This document shows positions 46,419 to 54,094 of a DNA stretch of 64,000 nucleotides, in pieces. The translations under genes were made by a program, and so were the position numbers. Position 1 is the first letter of the stretch. Each line of letters begins with the position of its first letter. The notes under the pieces are model-generated. The model was not told where the DNA came from. It made no database searches and saw only the letters and a program-made list of their open reading frames with translations. Source of the stretch: CBDEGK01 sp965237855. Lineage in GTDB: Bacteria; Pseudomonadota; Gammaproteobacteria; Pseudomonadales; Halieaceae. The stretch is from NCBI GenBank assembly GCA_965237855.1, contig CBDEGK010000004.1:992001-1056000 (forward strand), read 5' to 3'.

Positions 46419-47600
46419 TCAGCTCGGCAGGCCAAGCACACGCTTGGCAATAATGTTCAACTGGATTTCCGAGGTACCACCCTCGATCGAATTGGCTTTG
46501 GTGCGCAGCCATGCCCTGGGGATCTTGCCCTCCTGGTAGTCTTCGCCCTCCCAGGCCAGGGCCTGCTCACCGTACACCGACAGCATCAATTCGAAGCGGC
46601 GCATGTTCAGCTCGGTGCCATAGTATTTAAAGATGGAGGAAGCTGCCCCCAGACCTTGGCCGGCCTTGGCTTCGTCGCCTACTCGCGCCATGGTGTAACC
46701 AAACACCAGGCCATCCAACTCCAGCTGGGCCAGCTGCTGGCGCAGAACCGTGTCGTCCAGCTTGCCGGCAGCATCGGCGCCGATAATATCCAAGGCCTGC
46801 GCTGACAAAGGGTTGCTGCGTCCACCGTGGCCCATGCCAGAAATCATTTCTCGTTCGTGGGTGAGCAAGTACTTGGCGATGGTCCAGCCCTTGCCCTCTT
46901 CGCCCATCAGGTTTTCCTTGGGAACTTTCACGTCATCAAAGAAGGTTTCGCAGAACGGTGAATTGCCGCTGATCAAGGTGATCGGTTTGGTGGTAACGCC
47001 GTCCGACGCCATATCAAAGAGCAGAAAGGAAATGCCCTCGTGCTTAGTGCCTGAGTTGTCGGTACGGGTCAGGCAGAATATCCAGTCTGCCTTGTTGGCA
47101 AATGAGGTCCAGATCTTTGAACCATTCACCAGGTAGTGGTCTCCCTGGTCTTCGGCTTTTGTTTGCAAACTGGCCAGGTCAGAACCGGCACCGGGCTCAC
47201 TGTAGCCCTGGCACCAGCGGATCTCGCCGCGCACGATTTTGGGCAGGTGTTCTTGCTTCTGTTCTTCGTTACCGTACAGTAGCAGCGCTGGGCCCAACAT
47301 GGAGATGCCGAAACTGTACAGGGGATTGCGAGCTCCAATCCTGGACATCTCCTGTCGCAACACCTTGGTCTCCGCCTTATCCAGACCACCGCCACCATAT
47401 TCCGCTGGCCATTCTGGAGTAGTCCAGCCTTTCTCCCCCATCCGGTCAGACCAGACCTTCTGGTCGGGGTGGCTCATCTCGGGATTGCGCCCTCCCCAGT
47501 ATGAATCACTTTCGCTGGTTTCGGGGGTACGCATGGACACGGGGCAATTTGCCTCCAGCCATTCCCGCGTTTCGGTACGGAATTGTTCTAGATCACTCAC
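46419..47600 (-). CDS. Acyl-CoA dehydrogenase, catalytic subunit
   Basis: A 393-residue acyl-CoA dehydrogenase. CQGYSEPGAGSDLASLQT is the flavin/substrate loop and SIEGGTSEIQLNIIAKRVLG holds the catalytic Glu and C-terminal signature, as in FadE26/ChsE4-type subunits. It begins with GTG, with AGGAG 7 nt upstream, and is the first gene of a five-gene operon driven by the shared element at 47634-47676. Its neighbour lacks the catalytic Glu, suggesting an alpha2beta2 enzyme. Confidence 0.93.
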   Translation of the reverse strand: MSDLEQFRTETREWLEANCPVSMRTPETSESDSYWGGRNPEMSHPDQKVWSDRMGEKGWTTPEWPAEYGGGGLDKAETKVLRQEMSRIGARNPLYSFGISMLGPALLLYGNEEQKQEHLPKIVRGEIRWCQGYSEPGAGSDLASLQTKAEDQGDHYLVNGSKIWTSFANKADWIFCLTRTDNSGTKHEGISFLLFDMASDGVTTKPITLISGNSPFCETFFDDVKVPKENLMGEEGKGWTIAKYLLTHEREMISGMGHGGRSNPLSAQALDIIGADAAGKLDDTVLRQQLAQLELDGLVFGYTMARVGDEAKAGQGLGAASSIFKYYGTELNMRRFELMLSVYGEQALAWEGEDYQEGKIPRAWLRTKANSIEGGTSEIQLNIIAKRVLGLPS

Positions 47601-47633
47601 AAGCTGACTCCTACGAAAGGCGCGTCAAAAAGG

Positions 47634-47676
47634 GGATTTGAACATACAGTATGTTTTGCATACCTTCAAGTATTAC
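47634..47676 (-). promoter_or_regulatory. Shared promoter/operator element, copy B (acyl-CoA dehydrogenase operon)
   Basis: On the minus strand, -35 TTGAAG (47664-47669) and -10 TATGTT (47641-47646), 17-nt spacer. ACATACAGTATGT (47642-47654) is a perfect 13-nt palindrome over the -10, and a further CATAC half-site recurs toward the -35. It is near-identical to copy A at 38955-38997, implying one regulator for both operons. Confidence 0.72.
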
Positions 47677-47713
47677 CCCTTGATCACGCTGATTCAATTC
47701 TAGGTTCAGGCAT

Positions 47714-47740
47714 AAAAAAGCCGGTCTCAAAGAGACCGGC
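47714..47740 (-). terminator. Rho-independent terminator of the microprotein gene
   Basis: 9-bp perfect stem GCCGGTCTC/GAGACCGGC with an AAA loop, followed on the minus strand by six T. It lies 88 nt beyond the microprotein stop codon. Confidence 0.8.
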
Positions 47741-47828
47741 ACAGGGGATATAGGAGACCTGGATGGTGAGCTGCAGGTGGACAGTCGAGTTGCCCGGCGC
47801 AGCTGTTCAGCCATTACCAGTTATGACG

Positions 47829-47924
47829 CTAATTGATGACGTTAGTTCCCTGGCTCACAACAATCAGCACAAATATGCCTGTGTAGAGCCCGGTTACAAT
47901 AATGTTCTGTTTCAGCTTGTTCAT
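47829..47924 (-). CDS. Candidate 31-residue single-helix membrane microprotein
   Basis: An ATG frame of 31 codons and a stop, preceded by CAGGGGGG, a strong purine-rich ribosome-binding site. The product starts MNKLKQN, has one hydrophobic helix (about 8-23, IIVTGLYTGIFVLIVV) and ends in a short polar tail. The positive-inside rule places the N terminus in the cytoplasm. A good terminator follows, so it looks like an independent transcript. The region between it and cysK otherwise holds only the palindrome at 48047-48137. Function unknown. Confidence 0.5.
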   Translation of the reverse strand: MNKLKQNIIVTGLYTGIFVLIVVSQGTNVIN

Positions 47925-48046
47925 GGTCCCCCCTGATTCCGTGACTTATCAATCACTTGGCATTCAATCTAGGCCTTATATCTGAAGGCAATCTGAATAA
48001 TTTCAAGGGCTTCATTAACAAACTGTAATATGCCACCAAAACCGAT

Positions 48047-48137
48047 GGGGTCAGAGGATCCTCAAAATCTATGGATAAGTAAAAATCGACTTACCCACAG
48101 ATTTCTCCGTACCGCGTCGGCGGACCGCTCCGACCCC
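48047..48137. repeat. 91-nt imperfect palindrome, REP/MITE-like
   Basis: Outer ends GGGGTCAGAG and CTCCGACCCC pair with one mismatch. An inner 16-nt inverted repeat (48065-48080 and 48089-48104) pairs with two mismatches around an 8-nt loop. It shares GGG(G)TCAG ends with the perfect inverted repeat at 36 kb. It lies upstream of cysK and could also shape that mRNA leader. Confidence 0.7.
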
Positions 48138-48211
48138 GCTATGCTGTTGGACATTGCCCGGTGCCGCTACTAATCTTTAACTATCCCCCCCACAAATATA
48201 GAGGAATCATC

Positions 48212-49192
48212 ATGGGTTCTGTTTACAGCAACAATGCGGAAACCATCGGCGGCTCGCCGCTGGTGAAAATCAACCGGATCAGCGATGGCAATATCCTTGT
48301 CAAACTGGAAAACCGCAATCCAGCAATGTCGGTCAAGTGCCGCATCGGACAGAGCATGATCGCCGCCGCTGAGGCCGATGGCAGCCTCAAGCCGGGCATG
48401 ACGATTGTCGAACCCACCAGTGGCAACACCGGTATTGCACTGGCCTTTGTGGCCGCTGCCAAGGGCTATGCCTGCACCCTGGTGATGCCGCACACCATGA
48501 GCCTGGAGCGACGTCAATTGATGGTGGCGTTGGGAGCCGAGGTCGAACTAACCGATGGTGCCAAGGGTATGCCCGGCTGCATTGCCCGGGCGGAGGAAAT
48601 CATTGCCTCAGACACCGCCGTCTACTATGCGCCGCGCCAGTTTGAAAATCCCGCCAATCCCGCTATTCACGAGTCGACAACCGGGCCCGAAATCTGGGAG
48701 GACTGCAACGGAGAAATCGATATCCTGGTCAGCGGTGTTGGCACTGGCGGTACCATCACCGGCATATCCCGCTACATCAAGCTGGCCCAGGGCAAAAGCA
48801 TATTGAGTGTGGCGGTAGAGCCCGATACTTCGACGGTGATCGCCGCAGCCAAGGCCGGTGAGGAAGCCACCCACGCGCCACACAAAATCCAGGGCATCGG
48901 TGCGGGCTTCCTACCCGACAACCTGGACCTGGAGATGGTCGACCAGGTTGAACAGGCCAACAGTGAAGAATCCATGCAATGGGCACACCGACTGATGCAG
49001 GAAGAGGGCATCCTGGCTGGAATTTCCAGCGGTGCCGCCATGTTGGTCGCCGACCGCCTGTCCAAACAGCCAGAACACGCGGGCAAAACCATTGTTGCGA
49101 TACTACCGGATTCCGGCGAGCGCTATCTCACGGCGCCCTTGTTCGAGGGGCGCTTTTCCGAGAAAGAAAAAGTTCAGGCCATAGACAGCTGA
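48212..49192 (+). CDS. cysK: Cysteine synthase A
   Basis: A 326-residue O-acetylserine sulfhydrylase. The PLP Lys42 lies in NPAMSVKCRIG, the CysK form of this motif. PTSGNTGIALAFVAA is the substrate loop, GTGGTITGISRYIK the phosphate-binding loop and GIGAGFLP the conserved C-terminal segment. GAGGAATC precedes the ATG used; an in-frame start 51 nt upstream is unlikely. It converges on the binding-protein gene. Confidence 0.96.
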   Translation: MGSVYSNNAETIGGSPLVKINRISDGNILVKLENRNPAMSVKCRIGQSMIAAAEADGSLKPGMTIVEPTSGNTGIALAFVAAAKGYACTLVMPHTMSLERRQLMVALGAEVELTDGAKGMPGCIARAEEIIASDTAVYYAPRQFENPANPAIHESTTGPEIWEDCNGEIDILVSGVGTGGTITGISRYIKLAQGKSILSVAVEPDTSTVIAAAKAGEEATHAPHKIQGIGAGFLPDNLDLEMVDQVEQANSEESMQWAHRLMQEEGILAGISSGAAMLVADRLSKQPEHAGKTIVAILPDSGERYLTAPLFEGRFSEKEKVQAIDS

Positions 49193-49197
49193 GGCCC

Positions 49198-49974
49198 TCA
49201 GGGCGCTGCGGGAAATTCCTCCAGCGCCAGGCCGTAACGCTGGTTCCACTTGTTGATGATCGCCTGGTAGCTGCCGTCGTTGAGGCTGTCCACCAGTGCC
49301 TTATTGAAATCAGCTATACGCTTTTCCCCGGCGGGATTCGTTCTGCTGACACCGACGTACGCAGAACGACTGGGCAGTTCGATATCCAGCATTTCGAACT
49401 TGTCTCGTTCCCGGTTGAGATAGGTCGTCATCTGCAGGGCAATAGCGCGCTCATCTCCGATTACGACGTCCACCTTACCGTTGACGAGATTGAGCAGATT
49501 AAAAATAAGCCGGGTTTCCGCCACTAGTTCCAAACCTGGGATCTCATTGAAATCCACCCCGTAAGCATAGTCCCCTACCACACCCAGGCGCTTGCCCTGC
49601 AAGTGCGCCAGCTCAAAATAATCTCCCTCCAGGGATTTCAACTTGACCAGCTTCATGGTGTTAACCAGGTAAGGCTTACTGTAGTGGAAGATCTTCTCCC
49701 GCTCTTCTGAATACCAGATATGGGCAACAGCATCATACAAACCAACCCGGACGCCCTCCATTACCCGCGGCCAGGTCTCAATACTGACGGAGGGTTCGTA
49801 ACCGGCTCGCCGATAGACATGCTTGACGATTTCGAGCGCCATACCCTCATCGGGCATATTTTTATCGACGTAGGGCGGCCAGGTATTGGCAATCAGGTTG
49901 ATCGGCTGAGCCAGCGCAATAAACGGCATGAGCATAAGGCCAGTCGCCAGTAGTGAGCGCAGTATATTTTTCAT
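49198..49974 (-). CDS. Periplasmic solute-binding protein, family 3
   Basis: A 258-residue SBP_bac_3 protein with a signal peptide (about 1-22, ending IALAQP). WPPYVDKNMPDEGMALEIVKHVYRRAGY is the first lobe and VDVVIGDERAIALQM the hinge strand. It resembles amino-acid-binding or orphan polar binding proteins. No ABC permease or ATPase is adjacent, so it may work alone, serve a distant transporter or have a signalling role. Confidence 0.88.
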   Translation of the reverse strand: MKNILRSLLATGLMLMPFIALAQPINLIANTWPPYVDKNMPDEGMALEIVKHVYRRAGYEPSVSIETWPRVMEGVRVGLYDAVAHIWYSEEREKIFHYSKPYLVNTMKLVKLKSLEGDYFELAHLQGKRLGVVGDYAYGVDFNEIPGLELVAETRLIFNLLNLVNGKVDVVIGDERAIALQMTTYLNRERDKFEMLDIELPSRSAYVGVSRTNPAGEKRIADFNKALVDSLNDGSYQAIINKWNQRYGLALEEFPAAP

Positions 49975-50012
49975 GTCTTACCTCAGGTGGAATGCGCAGC
50001 AATATAGCACAG

Positions 50013-50612
50013 TCAAAGCTCTGCGCCCTTGCGTTCACGCCGCTCCAACAGCAGGGTTTTTACCTGCGGCCAGTCATCCGGGGTCACGCTGAAATAGACC
50101 GAATCCCGCAGGTAGTCTTCCTGGACGATCATGTGGTTGCGAAAGCAGCCCTCGTAGTGCGCTCCGATTCCCCTGAGGGCCCGCTGGGAGCGCTCATTGC
50201 GGGCATCGGTTTTAAACTCCACCCGAATGGCGCCGAGGGTTTCGATGGCGTGCTGCATCATTAGCAACTTGGCCTCCACGTTCACTACCGTGCCCTGCCA
50301 GTCGCGACCGATCCAGGTATAACCAATTTCCAGGCCACGATGGGGCTCCCTGATTGCCATGAACCGAGAGCTGCCCACCGCGCGACCCTGCCTCTTTTCC
50401 ACCATGGCGAAGGCCACATGGCCGGCTGTTTCTGTGGCCTCCTCAATCCAGTGGCGACAGTCGGCCAGGTCGACAAAACCGGGACGGGGCATATACAACC
50501 AGTCTTCCTCCTGTTGGCCTCGATTGAACAGGCCATTGGCATGCTCCCGACTCAGCGGTTCCAGGCGAAGGTGCTGGCCTTCGAGCACAACGGGCTCCAC
50601 ATTAAAATTCAT
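50013..50612 (-). CDS. GNAT family N-acetyltransferase (RimJ/RimL-like)
   Basis: A 199-residue GNAT protein. GLEIGYTWIGRDWQGTVVNVEAK carries the acetyl-CoA-binding strand and loop, and VEFKTDARNERSQRALRGIGAHYEG the family motif with the conserved Asn. It resembles acetyltransferases acting on protein N termini or small amines. Its ATG overlaps the MFS stop (ATGA), so translation is coupled. Confidence 0.9.
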   Translation of the reverse strand: MNFNVEPVVLEGQHLRLEPLSREHANGLFNRGQQEEDWLYMPRPGFVDLADCRHWIEEATETAGHVAFAMVEKRQGRAVGSSRFMAIREPHRGLEIGYTWIGRDWQGTVVNVEAKLLMMQHAIETLGAIRVEFKTDARNERSQRALRGIGAHYEGCFRNHMIVQEDYLRDSVYFSVTPDDWPQVKTLLLERRERKGAEL

Positions 50613-51928
50613 TTTACTGCTTCCATTTTTCTCAACAACTGCCGGTAGTAACGCAAACCCCACCATACCACCAGCGCCGACAGGGGGCAGACCACTGCTG
50701 GCAAAAGTGCCAAAGAAAAACGCAGGGACTGGTCATCTCCGAACAGAAAATCCGTCATGGCGGCAACGATTGAAGGCCCCAGAGCCAAGCCGAACAAATT
50801 GGTCATAAACAACAGCAGTGCCGATGTCTGTGCCCGCATGCGATTTGGTGTGATCAACTGCAACGCAGCCACGCAAACACCGAAGTAGCTGTTGAGAAAA
50901 AAGACAATGGGAAAGGCCATCCACAATGCCAGCTCGGCCGTCGGCATTAGCGGTCCAAGCACGGCCGGCCAGACCCACAACACCGCCACAACCAGCACCA
51001 CGCGCATATTGGCATCGGCATAGCCGCGCTGCATCAGCGGTTTAGCACTCCAACCACCGACCAGGGTACCGATGCTGCCAGCGATGATAAAGATGAGGCC
51101 GAATTGCGTGCCTGCCTCACCCCGGCTGAACTCATGAGTGCGCACGAGAAATTCGGGATACCAGGCCATGGTACCGTAGCCCAGCACAGACAGCAGCGAT
51201 ACCCCCAACATCAGCGAGCCATAGGCCTGCCAGTGTTGTCGCCACCACTGCAGTAATTCTGCAACAGCGGGCATAGCTTCAGTTTGACCGGCTGTCTCCC
51301 CCCAGCGTTGAGGTTCCCGCAATTGCGCCAGCAGTATGACGATCAGGAATCCCGGCAAGCCAACCGCCACAAAGGTCAGCTGCCAGGGTCGCAGTTCTCC
51401 CAACAGGGGCAGCGCAATCGTCTCGACGCCAGCAAAATATTCAAACACCGCCCCACCAATCATATAGGCCAGCCCGCCGCCAATGGTGATACCCAGGGTA
51501 TACACCGCCATGGCCCGCGGCAGGGTATCGGCCTCAAAGTAGTCACTCAGCAGAGAGTAAGCCGGCGGCGACAGCGCTGCCTCGCCGACACCTACACCCA
51601 TGCGCATCACGAACAGCATTTTGAAACTGTTGACAAGTCCACAGGCTATGGTCATCAGACTCCAGCAAAAGACACCCACGGTAATGATCAGCTTACGGCT
51701 GTGACGGTCGGCCAGCCGGCCAATGGGCAGGCCGAGAAAAATATAGAACATAGAGAAGGCAAAACCGTGCAACAAGCTGTATTGAAAGTCGCTGATGTCA
51801 AAATCAGCGCGGATTGGGCCAATCAGCACCGCCATCACATTGCGATCGATAAAGGACAGGATATAAGCCAGTAGCAAGACGCCCAGAGCGTACATGGCCG
51901 CCGGTTGATTTGTTTGTTGCTGCGACAC
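50609..51928 (-). CDS. MFS transporter (Spinster-like)
   Basis: A 439-residue 12-helix major facilitator. DRNVMAVLIGPIRADF in helix 1 and GRLADRHSRKLIITVG in loop 2-3 match the Spinster-like group common near lipid-catabolic genes in these bacteria, and GVGEAALSPPAYSLLSDYF follows. It is divergent from the double-MarR gene and coupled to the GNAT gene. Substrate unknown. Confidence 0.9.
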   Translation of the reverse strand: MSQQQTNQPAAMYALGVLLLAYILSFIDRNVMAVLIGPIRADFDISDFQYSLLHGFAFSMFYIFLGLPIGRLADRHSRKLIITVGVFCWSLMTIACGLVNSFKMLFVMRMGVGVGEAALSPPAYSLLSDYFEADTLPRAMAVYTLGITIGGGLAYMIGGAVFEYFAGVETIALPLLGELRPWQLTFVAVGLPGFLIVILLAQLREPQRWGETAGQTEAMPAVAELLQWWRQHWQAYGSLMLGVSLLSVLGYGTMAWYPEFLVRTHEFSRGEAGTQFGLIFIIAGSIGTLVGGWSAKPLMQRGYADANMRVVLVVAVLWVWPAVLGPLMPTAELALWMAFPIVFFLNSYFGVCVAALQLITPNRMRAQTSALLLFMTNLFGLALGPSIVAAMTDFLFGDDQSLRFSLALLPAVVCPLSALVVWWGLRYYRQLLRKMEAVK

Positions 51929-52035
51929 GCGGATTCCTGTTATTGGCGTGCAGGCATTATCTGTCGCGGCGTACTTGAAATCTAGACAGCTGAAAACCAG
52001 GCACTTGCGGTCGCACTGGTAATCAAAGATAATTG

Positions 52036-52060
52036 TATGCTTTCATTACTATATGCTTTA
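52036..52060. promoter_or_regulatory. Direct repeats upstream of the double-MarR gene
   Basis: TATGCTTT occurs at 52036-52043 and 52052-52059, a 16-nt period. A direct rather than inverted repeat is unusual for a MarR site. The surrounding AT-rich stretch is the likely promoter of the efflux operon, but I could not place a convincing -35/-10 pair. Confidence 0.4.
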
Positions 52061-52073
52061 GCTATCACTACCC

Positions 52074-52988
52074 TTGAACCGTAAGATCGAACAACACCCG
52101 GGAATACTCGTGCACGACATCGCCCGCCTGTTTCGGCAGGAATTCGGCTGTCAGCTGCGTGATCTTGGCCTCACTGAACCCCAATGGCGCGCACTGGGCA
52201 GTGTGTTCCGATTCCCTGGCATCGCCCAGAGCCAGCTGGCCGGTCTGCTGGGCATCGGCCGTGCGCCCGTGGGAAAACTGGTAGACCGTCTCGAGTCGGA
52301 AAATCTCATTGAACGCGTGCAGGCACCCGGTGATCGGCGCAGCAAGCTGCTTCGAGTCACTGCTGCGGGGAAGCCAGTCGCCAGCCAGATACGACGCCGT
52401 TACCGAAAATTTCAGGTGCAGCTGTTGCAGGGCCTGGACGAACAATCCGTGTCCGAGTTGGAGGCCAGCCTGGGGGCACTCTATACAACCCTATCGGGGC
52501 GGACCGCTGAAGAACTGCTTCCGGGTCAGGAAAAAGCCACGCTGATGCTGCTCATTTCCATAATCAGTCGGCTCAACAGCCGTCAGTTTGACCTGCAGTT
52601 GAAGCGCCTGGGTTTTACCCGTAATCAATGGCTGGTACTGGTGGCGATTTCACGTCGGCAAGGGCTGCAGCAAAGCCAACTCGCCCGGGAACTGAAGATG
52701 AACAAAGCACCCCTGGGCACCGTCATTGACCAGTTGCAGGCAGATAACCGAGTGGAGCGCAGACCGGCTCCAAATGACCGCCGTGCCCATGAACTGTTTC
52801 TCACCGATGACTGCCGGGCCGGACTGCGGTCACTGGCGCAGGAATTCGAAGACGTACACGAACAGGCTGTCGCAGCGCTCAGTCAACGACGACGCCTGCA
52901 GCTGAGCAAGAGCCTTGAAAGCATACGCCAGCAACTCAAGCACAATGCCCGCGATCCGCAGGCACCCGCAGTGGAGACAAAACCGTGA
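52074..52988 (+). CDS. Fused double-MarR transcriptional regulator
   Basis: Up to 304 residues containing two MarR winged-helix domains in tandem. Domain 1 (about 12-130) has LTEPQWRALGSVFR, QSQLAGLLGIGRAPVGKLVD and APGDRRSKLLRVT. Domain 2 (about 155-285) has FTRNQWLVLVAISR, QSQLARELKMNKAPLGTVID and APNDRRAHELFLT. Ordinary MarR proteins are about 150 residues and dimerise; here the dimer seems covalently linked. The start is TTG at 52074 without a clear ribosome-binding site; a GTG at 52110 after GGGAA is a good alternative. The stop overlaps the next start (GTGA), linking it to the EmrAB-type pump it probably represses. Confidence 0.88.
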   Translation: MNRKIEQHPGILVHDIARLFRQEFGCQLRDLGLTEPQWRALGSVFRFPGIAQSQLAGLLGIGRAPVGKLVDRLESENLIERVQAPGDRRSKLLRVTAAGKPVASQIRRRYRKFQVQLLQGLDEQSVSELEASLGALYTTLSGRTAEELLPGQEKATLMLLISIISRLNSRQFDLQLKRLGFTRNQWLVLVAISRRQGLQQSQLARELKMNKAPLGTVIDQLQADNRVERRPAPNDRRAHELFLTDDCRAGLRSLAQEFEDVHEQAVAALSQRRRLQLSKSLESIRQQLKHNARDPQAPAVETKP

Positions 52989-54094
52989 CCGACAACACTA
53001 CAGATTCAACCGAGGACTCAGAGCCCAAACGACCCAGAAAGTCGGTGCTAATAGTCGCGGCCCTGGCAATCGGCCTGGGACTGTCCTATTGGATCTACCT
53101 GCGCAGCACCCATGTCTATACCGACGACGCCAGGGTGGCGTCGGACCTGGTAGTGATCAGCAGCAAGGTGTCCGGCCGCGTTGAGGAGCTGGCGGTAAAA
53201 GAGGGCTCACAAATGTCCACTGGCGAATTGATTGCACAGCTGGACATCCGCGATACCTCGTTTCGTCTCGATGAACTAGCTGCCCAACTCAAGGCTACCG
53301 AAGCCAGCATTGCCCAGGGTGAGGCGGAAATCACCATGGTGGAACGACAAACCTCCGGCAGTTTGCAAGCTGCGCAATCACAGCTGGATGCGATCCAGGC
53401 CAGCCTCGCTTCCACCGAGTCAGACCTGGTACTAAAGCGAGCGGAGTGGGAGCGCTCACAGTCATTGCGGGAGCGGGGAATCCTGTCGCAGCAGGGTTGG
53501 GAACAGGCCCGCAGTTCTTTCCAGGTCGCGGAGCAGAATCAGATACGTGCCAACGCCCAGGTGGCCTCAGCAGAAGCCAAGCTGGTCGAGGCCAATGCCA
53601 ACCGCGATCGCCTCGAGGTACTGAGACAACAACTGGAACGACTGCGCCATGATCGCGAACGTGTACGTTTGCAGCATGCCCGTCAGCAGGTGGCCCTGGA
53701 AGACCGGCGCATCACCTCACCGCTGGATGGCATCGTCGATCAAACCTTCGTGAAGTCCGGCGAGTACCTGATGCCGGGGCAGCGCATCGCATTGATACAC
53801 AATCCAAAAGATATTTGGGTAAAGGCGAACATCAAGGAGACGGAGATTCGCCATCTGCAACTGAGTCAAAGCGTAGCTGTGACCGTGGACGCCTATCCGG
53901 ATCGGGTTTTCCAGGGTGAAATCGTGCGCATAGGCAATGCCGCTACCAGCCAGTTCGCGTTGCTGCCCAGCACTAACCCCAGCGGCAATTTCACCAAGAT
54001 CACCCAGCGCATACCGGTAAAAATTGCAGTACAGCAGGAGCAGGAACTGCTCAAGCCAGGCATGATGGTGGAGATTGCTATTGACATCCGCTAG
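52985..54094 (+). CDS. EmrA/HlyD-family membrane fusion protein
   Basis: A 369-residue periplasmic adaptor with one N-terminal helix (about 19-37), then YTDDARVASDLVVISSKVSGRV, the biotinyl-lipoyl-like half-motif. A long coiled coil spans about 75-225, and RITSPLDGIVDQTFVKSGEYLMPGQ is the second lipoyl half. It links an inner-membrane pump to an outer-membrane channel. Starts at GTG overlapping the MarR stop; no TolC-type gene is adjacent. Confidence 0.93.
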   Translation: MTDNTTDSTEDSEPKRPRKSVLIVAALAIGLGLSYWIYLRSTHVYTDDARVASDLVVISSKVSGRVEELAVKEGSQMSTGELIAQLDIRDTSFRLDELAAQLKATEASIAQGEAEITMVERQTSGSLQAAQSQLDAIQASLASTESDLVLKRAEWERSQSLRERGILSQQGWEQARSSFQVAEQNQIRANAQVASAEAKLVEANANRDRLEVLRQQLERLRHDRERVRLQHARQQVALEDRRITSPLDGIVDQTFVKSGEYLMPGQRIALIHNPKDIWVKANIKETEIRHLQLSQSVAVTVDAYPDRVFQGEIVRIGNAATSQFALLPSTNPSGNFTKITQRIPVKIAVQQEQELLKPGMMVEIAIDIR

